This document shows positions 24,701-36,700 of a stretch of 64,000 nucleotides of DNA, piece by piece. Each line of letters begins with the position of its first letter. The first letter of the stretch is position 1. The DNA lies in the NCBI RefSeq assembly GCF_000003815.2, contig NC_049982.1, positions 26,306,490 through 26,370,489 of the forward strand, read 5' to 3'. The notes below the pieces were generated by a model that searched no databases, was not told where the DNA came from, and worked only from the letters and a program-made list of their open reading frames with translations. The DNA is from Branchiostoma floridae (lineage: Eukaryota; Chordata; Leptocardii; Amphioxiformes; Branchiostomatidae). Position numbers and translations under genes: made by a program.

Positions 24701-27700
24701 CCGGTTCTTGTCCAGAGTCAGCATGTAGAAGTTGGTCACATTGTCTTCATGTGCCTTCTTAATGCGCCGCTGCACCTCCTCCTCATCGATTAGCTCCCCG
24801 ACATATTCATACACAAAGTCATGCTGGAAGAGAGAAAATGTGAAGGACCACTTAACACATTTGTAAACACTAAATAGACATAAATCAATAAAGGTTAAAC
24901 ATCCAGATAACAAAATTCAACGGGAAACAGTCAGGTTACCGTAGCATTCACTACCTTTTGTCATTGACACTGGGCAAGATCTGTTTTGGAGAGAACTTTT
25001 TTCCAGCATCTTGCTCAGTGTCACTGACGGTAGGCAATGGATGCTACCTGAAATGTCTGAGCATTTCCAAAATCATATACATACAGTTACTTGAGTAACT
25101 ACTTTTTGGCAAGGTATTGATAAAATGTTTTATACCTGATATTGCCATTGCAACACTGCTCCCATCATGTACAAAGTTTAACATAGATAAAGCTATTAAA
25201 GCAAAAGATACATCTTACCTTGCCATGATGATCCATTAGTGCTTTAACTACTTTTGCTATTCAAACTTGCAATGAACAGGTGACCACAAAAACTGCACAA
25301 GTTTTAAGATTTATAGCATACCAGAACTATCCCTGGAATATCCTGGTACGGATTAAGAAAAATCTTATAGTAAAACATTACCTTCTTGACATCTACCAGA
25401 GTCTTGAGTCCCCACCCCCGGCCATCAGGAGTCTTGAAGGACTCCACAGCGGGGTATTGTCTCTTGACAAATCTCTGGTTCTGACACTTCTCCCCCGCGG
25501 GACAGCCGGCCGGGTGACACTCGATCATCAGGTTCCTGTTCAGACAGTCCGACTCCGGGCCACACGGGCTCTCGTCCGTCACCTTACACTCGCAGCGCTG
25601 GATCTCCGAGGGGTCGGCCGTGTGGATCTGTACACTCCCCACCGGCTTGTTGGTCTGGATAGGGTGAAGAGATGACAATGAGCATGATGTATCTGGGCTT
25701 GTAAGCACTTTTGTAAAGTGCACCCAAAATTGGAACTGTACACAAAAATTATGATTGAAAGTATGTACATTGTTGAACCAAAACGTTTGAATAGAGTTGC
25801 ATAGATTAAGTTACTATTGCTAGAATAGAACATATTCTTTACTCTCTATATAGTCTATAGTGACAAAAATCTACAAAACATAGTTTTACATGTTTTAAAT
25901 ATTGGAGTGAACTAGAGCTGTGTACCTAACTTTAATTTTTAACAAATTTTAGGTACAGGTACACGGGTTTAGTACAGGTCCGGACCTGAATTTGTACCTG
26001 AACTACCTGTTCAAATATTTGACAATCTTTGATGACAAAAAAAGTATGTTTGAACTGATATATACAGTGTTAAATTGCACTAGACACAAACCTATTGTGT
26101 AGGATATATAATTCCACACCACCAACATCACCAGTAGGGATTATTGTATGGAAACTAAGACGAAAATTGTCCCCATGTTGACAATGAAAAAATTTTAATA
26201 TATTTTTTTAATGCTAACATGTATGCAAAATGTCTCTGCAAGTTTAGAATGTTTTTCTTTACCATCTAAAGGGACTATTTGCCTTAATTTGAAGTGAACT
26301 CTTCTGTCAATTCCCTTGTGTAGTGCTAAGTGACAGACAGGCAGTCCCTCTGTGTATGGCACATGCATTGTGGATTATAGGTACAGTACCTGGTACACCA
26401 GGGTTCTGGTATTTTGTACCTGTACCTAATTGATTGTACTGGTACTGTATCGATACACTGTACTGGTACACAGCCCTAGAGTGAACTATAGAATATTAGA
26501 TTCAAGCTCTGAATAGACACAATCAGGTTTGTAATAAGCTTTTGATTCTACTTCTTTCATGATGTGCACCTTATACTTTTTATTAGCATGGATAGCTGAA
26601 TTTTAACGATTGGTGCAGAAGTGCGACAATTCCCATAAATGCATTTCGAGCCATGGGTACATTTCCATACCGACAAGAAAACATAATACAAGTGTTTGCA
26701 CCTAAGTCCTTGCTCAGTATGTTAAAAAGTATGCATCATATCCAGTTCAGGGGATTGACAGATATTCATACATCATTGCAAGTGTTTGTCTAACACTCAT
26801 TTAATTTTCAATGAAATAAACTTTCTTAAACATTGAGTTGACGCTGACATATTAACCACTTCTGCTGCTTTTCCACAATTGCAATTCAAAAACTCTTTCC
26901 ATTGTCTTTTCCACCTAAACATCTTAACTAGCACAAACGCAATCTTACCTTGATCATCCTGAAGGGAGGTGGTTTCTTCCCGATGCGCTGACTTTCTTGT
27001 GCCTCCTTCTGCTCCTTCTGAGTCTGCAGGAACTTGAACCGTTCAGTGGCCTCCACCACACCTAACCAAGTGGACAAGAGTTTGTATGTGATCAAACCTG
27101 TTTCTGTTTTACACTTTCCACTTCAAGGTCTCAACACAAGCTTATGATAGTCAAGGATGCTTTATCTGTCCTGTCAGGAAAATCATATGATATACATACA
27201 TATTTTTATCTGTTTGAAAAAGAAATGTGAAAGTTAACTCAAACGAATTAAGCTATCCTTCCACAGTATTTACAGTGTCATGGTGCTAAGAAAATTCTCC
27301 TAGCTCTTTCCAAGAAGTATAACAGTGGACCATGTGTAGATTGACGTCCTGTTGTAAGGACAGCTACCCTTTCTAGCTGTGGTTTGGGTTAGGGACTTAT
27401 CCAGGATTCAAACTCGAGACTTTTCAATCCTGAGGCATAGACACCAACCTATGCACATTACAAATGGAAGTCCTGTTGTCACTGGTCTTTGAAGTTAAAA
27501 GTTTAATGGAAAAGGAATTTTTAAAAATCAGATCTTCAAACCTGCAGATCTAGTCCTGCCAAGTTGCTCAGTAGAAATAAATGCTGACATCACTCTATTC
27601 AGTGGATTGACAGATTGTAAACATCATAGCAACAAGGCAGAAAAGTTTTTGGGTTGACATATATAAAAAACACAATAGGGGTCCTTCCCGGAGTGAGTGG

Positions 27701-30700
27701 TTTCAAAACCTACAGTCCTTTGGGCACACATGGAGCAATTGCTGAGTTAGCGCCGTATGGCCGATCCAGACCCTTGCGATTTAGCCCCGCCTATTGTTAG
27801 CTCCTCACAATTCAGCCCCTGGCTGCAAAAAGAGTTAGTCCGCCCACCAAATAACATTAACAACATAGCCTTCTTGCCGAAGGTAAAAACAAATCTCCTA
27901 CCTTTCTTAAAGACCTTGGCTATTCCCTTTGAAGTGGCGGACTCCTTGCTTCCCTTGTCCCCCTCCTGGAAAGCGAAGACCCGCGCCTGGTGCGTCCAGA
28001 AGTAGTCGTTGGAGCCAAAGAAGCGCACGGGAAACTCCCCCACCTGGTGAGGCATGTTGTAGATGTTCTGGGGAATCTTGGAGGGATGTTCTATCTCTGC
28101 AGGCCACCATCTGTAAACATAGAAGTTTGGTCAAAACTTTGCATGCAGAATAAAATGATAATTTTAATAGCTTGTTGAGACAGTTCAGGTATCATCAGGC
28201 TTTCAGCTAGGATTTTATTAAAGGCAGTCCAAATTTCTTGGTGAGTGGCAAGTGATATATACGTGTGACCATTGTAGGGGGGTCCGGGGGCATTCACCTT
28301 CCATGGTGCAGAGTTTTGAGGATCTTAAGTTAAAATGGTGCATTCTAACTTAGTAAAGTATCCTGAGAGGCAAAATTACAGTAGAAGACTGTGACCTAGT
28401 GGCATCATAGAAGAAGACTGTGACAAATGACCTAGTGGCATCACTGGTCAATCAGAATTTCATACTTGTCAGAGGATCTGCTCCCCAGTGTAAGGGCATC
28501 TTGTGTGTCTAGGAGGCCGTGACTCATGCCTTGCTAAAAGGGCCTGGTAGTGGTAGGGACTTGAACCCAGAACCTATAGCTTCCTACTATCCTAGTCAAC
28601 TACACTGACCACAAGGCCACCTAGTTCTAAGTCACTACCTGTAGGTTCCCAGTTTGACCCAGACGATCTCCTTGTACAGCGGTTTCTTCCCCAGGCTGCA
28701 GTCTCGACAGAACCACGTGCCTTCCGGCAGGTCCTCCAGGCCCAGGCACTGTGGGTGGAACGCTGCCGGGCACATCTCACAACACAGGAGGTCTCCACCT
28801 GTCAAGTTTTGAAAAAAGAAGAAAATAAAACTATGAAAAAATCAATGAAGGTTAGACATCCAGGTAATAAGATACGCCATTAGACAGTTACTCTCAAGCA
28901 ACTGGATATAATTTTGGAAAACGGTCATACTTTTCAGACAGCCATACCATTTGTCAGTGACACTGGAGAAATCTTGCAGGAGAGCTTATTTATGTGTTAG
29001 CTGTGAATGGATATGCAAAAAAGATCTAGTTATAGAACAGGTTTGTCCTAACTATGAACTAATAACTTAAAGTAATATGACAAAAGACACCGGATGGCTG
29101 TCTAAGGGTCTAACCGTTTCCAAAATCATATCCAGTCGCTTGAGTATCTGCTTTCTGGTGTATCAAAAAAAAAAGAATTTCCATGATTCTACCAGTAGAA
29201 ATCCGGATCTGTGGATTTTTCTGTGCACTTGGACATTCAATATATAGTCAGCACTTTTCAACTTCGATTCTGATCACTTCAGATCGTTGGATTTACTTAA
29301 AATTAAGGATTCAAAAAGGGGAGAACCACCCCAACACATTCCATACTTCCTCATTGCGATCTCTGTTGACAGAGACTTCGTTTGAGATCTCCACTGGTAG
29401 AATCAGGATCTCTTCCTTATCTCTACCTTGATAATGCAATGAAACTCTAAAAGATACAAGCCATTTCTATACTAAAAAAAGTCTTTGGGACAAAAATCAG
29501 TGTTTTGCCACTTGAAGATTAACACTAATTATGCAGTGTTTCATTTTACTTGCCAATGCAAACTGTGATGACACATTAGTAAACAAGAAGGCAATAGTGA
29601 TGATAACCTGGATGACAATATACATTATGATCCATAACAAGCTGTCAACACTGAAGAGGAGATGACCAATGAAAGGTGAGTATTTGTAAATCAATTATCT
29701 GTAGCTTTCAATAGGAAGCCCGACAACAATCATTGGTGTTGTCAGGCATTCCTGTACCTTATCACTAAAGCCTTGCTGTTACCGCAGTGCTAACACAGTG
29801 CTGGCAGGGAGAGTAGAAAACATTTCAGTTCTTAAGTTTCTGATCTATTTTTTCAATCTACAAATCACAGCACAGCAACACAACAAAAATAAGTACACAA
29901 AGCAATATTCTCGTGATCCAAAAGGAGTCCGGAAAGTTTTAAGTGTGTGGCTAGCTTTTATGTCAAATATGAGCAAGCCTTTTCACCTTACACCCTTTAG
30001 ACAGACTGACGCATCACATTGTCAAAAGCATTGTCAGAAAGGGGAAAGCTTTCTTGGTTTTGCGGTTGTTGTTTCTTTGTACGAATCTCTACCCAGCGTG
30101 TAGACTGTCCTTTTTTTACGCACCTCTGGTAACAGCAAGGCTACCCCACGCGACCCCAGAGCCAGCCGCAGGCAAATGTTGCTGCAAAAGGTAGGAGCCC
30201 CTGTGGCTCAGTTGGTCCGAGTCAGAAATGGCCGTGCCTCCCACCAGCTGGTGGGGATCAGAGCACAGGGAACCTCCACCTGTTCGTAAGACAGGTATCA
30301 CATTATCTTTTTGAAATTCGGGGTTGCAAGACCAAAAAAGAAATTCAGGAAGGATATTTTTGTAAGTTTCTTAATGCCATGTGTGCTATGGCAGAAGATA
30401 CTCAAGTCAAATTGATCTACATTTGTATGGCAAACCAGCCGTATGTGGACTATACCACGCTACTTTATTTCAGGGGGTGCCAACCTGTATTGCTACAATA
30501 CCTAAGAATACTGCTAGGGGCCCCAAATCCATCAAAAGGATCATGGTGTGAATACACCTACACAAGGATCCCATTTGGAGGTTTTCACAGTACAGTCAAA
30601 CCTGTCTGAACAAGTGACTACGTAGGAGGTCACCACTCTTTGGTAACTCCTAAGATAATAACTTTTCCCATTGACACAACCATCAAGAATCCTATCTATA

Positions 30701-33700
30701 GTGGCTACCTGTCCACATAGACTAGATTTTTATGGTGTTCATTTTTGGGGGGTGGGGGGCAGTTTTGACCTTAATACTACCAACGGTGTAGTAGCATGCA
30801 GCATGACGTAAAACACCCAGACTACTAACACTAGAGTTTCCCTTACCCTTGGAACACATAAAGCACCAGGACACGTTGACGTGCGAGTGGTGGGCTTGGT
30901 TCTTGACCGGTTGGAAGTGGTTACTGCACACGATGTTGTTCTGCGCCAGCTGGATGCAGCCAGCGGCGATACAACTGTCGTTCACGTGATACGCTGTCGG
31001 ACACCTCACGCACCGAGCTAGGATACGGCCTGCGAAGCAAAACAACCAATCACAACACAAAGAAGAAATCAAAGATCTTCTACATTGTACCTTTGAGAGA
31101 TTTCCCTCTTTCTTCATTGTTGTAAATTTCTTGCTAATTCTATCTAGACATTTTCATTTGGTCCTTTTCATATCAGCCTGCAGGACCAATCCAACCTTCC
31201 CATCCTACCAGTCTCCTGTAATACCATCTTCTGCAACACTCTACAAGTAATATCCATTATTTGGTTACACTGCTGCTGGGATCCCTGACAAACATACACA
31301 CTGACCAAAACCAATACATATATGGTTACTTCATAAAAACATCACAAGGTTGATTTGAAATGGGTTAACAAAAATGTAAGAAGTCAAGCCTGTACACGTG
31401 ACCATATCTAAATTACCACTGCTTTTGTGGTCCCTGAGACAATTTTTCCCATTAAAGTTTTAAGGTTGGCTAAATTGGCATTTTGACCTTCTATTTTTTT
31501 CTCATTGATAAATTAAGAAAGAATGGAGAAAAACCTTAACACAAGCATTAAAAATCCTATCTACTGTGACCATCTGTCCACATAGACCAAATCCTATTGG
31601 TCCCCTAACTGGGCTTTTACTGCAACTTTGACAGTATGAATAATTTACCTCTTGACTTTACTTTCTTTACATCCCCCCCTGCAACAGCCACACAAGTTCC
31701 GCAGACGTGAAGCGGGCAGCGGAAACCCTTCGCCTCAAAGACGGTGTTGGGGAACTTCCTGAGACAGTCCTCGTGGTAGTACTTCCCACAGATGGGGATG
31801 GAGCAGCGCTTGGTGGTCACTTCACTCTTACGGCACACAAAACACGTATGGACACCTGGGAAACAAATGGACATATCATCATCATCAGTCACTGGGTTCT
31901 GCATATATAGTCTTTGGAAAGTCCTATAGCTGCATTCAGTCTTTCTTCATCCTTTTCCATTGTGCTTTGCATCCTGCAAGCTTCCTTACCTCCTGGAGTT
32001 TCTTTGCTGTTGTAGGAAAAGCTTGACCTCTGTGCTTTCAGCAGGCTGAGCAGGTTGACAGAATGTCTTCCTTTGCGTGCCTTGAATCTGTTGGAACTTA
32101 GCATGGCAAATTCAGGGGCTTTTTGTGCAGGTGTGTCTCATGGCATCCTGAGGATGTGTCCAAAAAAGGACATATGCACAACTGTAAATTCAATTATCCA
32201 TTTTCGTGGGGCCTTCATTTCGTGGTGGAAGGGCATTTTCAAGGCATTTCCAGCTTGCATTTGACGATTCAGCAGTACAGCAGTAATATATTGAAAGTAA
32301 ATACATGTTGGAAGTGTCATGAATTCATGGCAAAGATGTAACCGTCGAAATAAAAACACTGCAAACATTTCAAGATTTACAGTAGACAACACAGCTTCTT
32401 AGACAGTTGTATCTGCTGTATATCATACACTCATCTCATGGCCAACACTCTTTGCAGACAACAATTACACAAACTTCAACTGGGGTTATTCTTGAAAAGC
32501 ACTTTACAATGTGTTTCTGGATGCCTATTTGTCAACAAATAAGTATTGAGAAACACATGGCAACTTTCCACTTGCTTCAAAAATTTGACATAAATCTCGG
32601 ACAATCATTCCATTGAATCCCATACTTAAGATTTGAACAATGAGGCAACATGGTTTACCAGTTATGAGAAAAAACCCTACCTGAGATGCACTCATCACAC
32701 TTGAATGTTCCAGTAGGCATCTGCTGCAGGCCGATACAGTCCAGGTGAAAGGCCCCGCAACACGACCCCTCACACAGCAGCAGCTCGCCCACCTGCTCGC
32801 ACACCTGGCACAGGTTCTCCTTGCTGGCCGCCCACGCCCCGCGCCCGAGCCCGCTGGAGGACGACGGCGCGCTCGATTCCTCCGACTCGTGGTCCGACAC
32901 CTGAGAACTCAGCTCTTCCACATCTGTGTTCTGTGTCCCTTCCTATAAGGAAAATGTTTGACAATGGCATTGTTTACATATCAGATTCAAGAACTAGGTA
33001 AGTAAATTTTCATTCACCCTATCTGGGTTCATCAACAGTTTGTTTATATGGTATCGGATGAATCCTAAGTACAAGTTTTTATGGCATGAACCTTGATTCG
33101 TGTTTGTAAAGAAAACTTTCTGTTGACCTTAGAATGCACCTCCCTGGATTACTAGTGATCATTTACTGCAGTGATTCTGGTGTGTAACCAATTCAAANNN
33201 NNNNNNNNNNNNNNNNNNNNNNNNNNNNNNNNNNNNNNNNNNNNNNNNNNNNNNNNNNNNNNNNNNNNNNNNNNNNNNNNNNNNNNNNNNNNNNNNNTGT
33301 GTGAGAGGTGGAAAAAAGAAGACATCAATTTCTGAATTTTCTGTGTAAACATACCTAGCCTTACATCAAAGGCAATTACAAAAACATTATTTCTCAACTA
33401 AAAATCTATTATGACTCTTAACCATTAGACTGTATGAGCAAGTGGGTCAAGAGATAGCAGGGCTAGAAATTAAATTTTGGGAAAAAACAACACTTGTGCA
33501 CCAAAACCTAAAATCTAGAAAATAGGAAAGTGCACAAAATATGACTACAGACCTTATTGCCTATCTTCATAGCTTGAATCTCACAATTTTATAGGTAACT
33601 TTAATTTTTAAATCAAGTAAAATACGTACAACAAGGCTTTTATCATTTCTTCTGACACTTAAATTTCAAGAACATAACCTTTATGTATATAACCTGCAGA

Positions 33701-36700
33701 AGTATTTAGGTGCACATATGTAATTTGGGGTTCAGAAAAGTGCATATGCACCATGTGTTTTGCAGCAAGTAGCTATCATATTTATATACAATACACTGAG
33801 CTCTACCTTTCCTGCTGTTTTTCTTTTCTTTGGTGATGGAGGCTGGACTTTCTTATCTTGCTTGGTGGGGCCATGTTTCACACCTGAAGACAGAAGCATG
33901 TAGACAGTTTGAAATACAACATTTTAATGGATTCTATTTTTCTCTTAAAATTAAAGGTACATATTGTAAAATTTCAGCGACAAAATTGCAATGTAAATTT
34001 TCTGCATCTAGAAATCTCTATCCAGATTGAAACTGTGTCATTTTTTTCACATTGCAGCGTTGAGAAACAAAACAATACCAAGCCGCATGCGGTCCCCTAG
34101 TTTTCAATAGCCTACCAAAAACACACAAGCCCCAGAACACTAAGAGATACCAAACTTTCTTCCCCCCCCAAAACACTGAATATCCCTGCGAGCATAAAAA
34201 GGTATGGATTCAACTTCAAGAAAAATTATCAAAATGTTGCCCCCTGATTAAATTTTTCCATCCAACATATTCTACAATACATTACACTATATCTTTCAAG
34301 ACATTGCAGAAATATAGATTTAGTCAGCACTTATTAATATGTCAATATTTAATTTATCATACTTTTTAAAATCTTCGATCTTGTACCCACCTGGTTGTTC
34401 AAAGTCACTGTCACTGGCAGAGTTCTGAGATGTGGCCGTGAACTTGCTGGTGTACTTGGCTTTGAGTTTATCAGGGAGAATGTTCCATTGCATCTGCAGT
34501 TCCTCCTGGATCTGCTCGGGGGCGTAGTCTGGGTGGTCCACCTTTACCTGGTCCCGCTGCTTCTGGCAGAACAGCTCGAACCTGGCTCGCTCCACCTCTT
34601 TCTGTGGGGATGATGTAACAAAAAAATTCTTTGCAAGTCCATGGTCAAAGCCTTATTGGAAGCAAGCAGACATAAAAAACATATAAGAGGTAGCACACAT
34701 GTGACAAGGCCAACAACAATTTGGCCCTACAAAAAGTGTGCTTATGTTAAAAATAAATCCCCTATCAGTTTCATTGATTCCACCTGAACAAGTCACTGTG
34801 TGCTTTCAATAGAGAGCAAAACATATCCAAAAGAAGGGTTTGTGTATTCAGGGCTCGAAATACCTGTATATGCAGGTTAGTGCAGGTAAAATTGGAGCTG
34901 TGCAGGTATTTTTGGTGTCTGCCTGCACCTAACCTGCACTGGTCCATATACTGGGTTTTATACATAAATGTCCTATGATGTAGGTGTATGTGGATTGCTC
35001 TTATCTGCATTGACTGTTACCACCTATTATCAAAGTATACAAGAAAAAATAGCAATGGTTCCTGAAAAATTCTGGTATGATCCATACATCCTAAATTCAT
35101 AGTGGTGCAGGTAAAATTTGTCTGGTGCAGGTATGCAAGAAAAAGTATTTCGAGCCCTGGTATTGGATATATGGCGGTGAAAGTTCAGATACTTTTTTAT
35201 TTATTTATTAAAATCCATTGGTACAGAATAATTTGTGAATCAGATTATAAACAACTGTATCAACTGACACTACAACCAGGTCATGTTGGATACCACTGAC
35301 CTAGTACTAATACGATGCTACGGCCAAATCTTGGTGTCATACCTTCTGTGCCTTGTTTTTCTTCTTGGGAGAGTCTTCTCCTTGTGTTGGTGCTTTCTTC
35401 ACCACTTTCCTTTTCTTCTTTACTAGGTGCTCTTCTTCATTGTCTGTGTCGTCAGAGAGCAACGACGTAGCACCACCTGAAGCCGCCACGGCGGACTTTC
35501 TCTTTCGCCCCCTCTTCTTACCCCCTGGAGGCGTGGAGACTTGCGGAGCTGTGTCTTCTTCGTCTGTTGGTGACGGAGCAGCGTCATACTTGAAGGTGTA
35601 CTGTTGCTTCCTCTCAAGAAGCGAGAGAGGGATGGCCTCCTCTGCGGCTTGGAGGGCGATTTCCCAAGCGGCTTTACGAGAGGGCTTCACGGCGCTTTTC
35701 TTCCTGGCTTGGTTCCGCTGTGTAGTGCTGGTAATGTGCTTGATGCTGTCTTCCACCACTTGTTCGTACTGGTCTTTGCCCTCGAACTTGACAGTGCTTC
35801 TCTCGCCGACCCAGCCTCGCTCCGCGACGTCCCCGAAGAACTGTAGGTGGTACAGCCTGGAGGCCCTGATGGGGCCTCCTACAAACAAACAAGCAAAACA
35901 AAATATGATCTATGTATTGTTTCAAGTAGCTTTATGCATTAGGGTGGAAAAGAAGGGACAGATAGTAATGTTGGGAAGGGGTGTGTATGTGTGTGTGTGT
36001 GTGTCATTTTATAGCTCTTTTTGTAATTTTTTATCGCTATCAAAATTCAAATCACACGAATCTACAGAAACATACACAATGTATACAAAATAATACACTT
36101 CAATATCTTTTCTCTATTTCAACTAAGATGAGCACCATATAATAAACTGGTGTATCCCTAATTTGTAACAACTTGGATGTAACACTGCCAGACCAACAGC
36201 CTTGTCATAAAAAAATAAGTTTGGCTTTTAAAATTTGAGTTTTATTGACTAAAATATTTTAAATCTTGTCATGTCTTCGATTAAGTGGGTTCATTTTTTC
36301 ATAGTGACAGGTCCATGACAAATTCATGACAATACGAATATGCATTTCAGAATGTACTACTTTTGTACAACAGACTTGTGTCAACTGAAAACCCCTTTTC
36401 ATTGCAAGATAAAGTCCCCGCAAAAATAAAAAACTTCACAGTAGCATGCACACAACAGCACGTGACATCTACGCAGCAAAAAGGTCCGTCTATACCTGAC
36501 CACTCTTCTTCACTAGCTTCTGTAGCAGTAAGAACAAGCAGGAGAACAGGTGTCAAGACAGGTAGGAAAAGATCCAGAGTCAATCACACTAACTTAGAAA
36601 TAGCATTCAGCAAGAATTTGGTGGTGCAAAAAAGCACATTAAAAAGAAGCAAAAACTACTGTGCAACATATTTTGTTCTGCTAAAAGGAGAGCAGTCAAC

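Noticed and set aside
30195-30300. Possible tRNA gene
   Set aside because: Only the A-box-like segment fits; no B box at proper spacing and no acceptor stem.
35353-36093. Plus-strand 246-codon frame
   Set aside because: Antisense to NSD exon 2 and the adjoining intron; no domain, and composition mirrors the coding strand.
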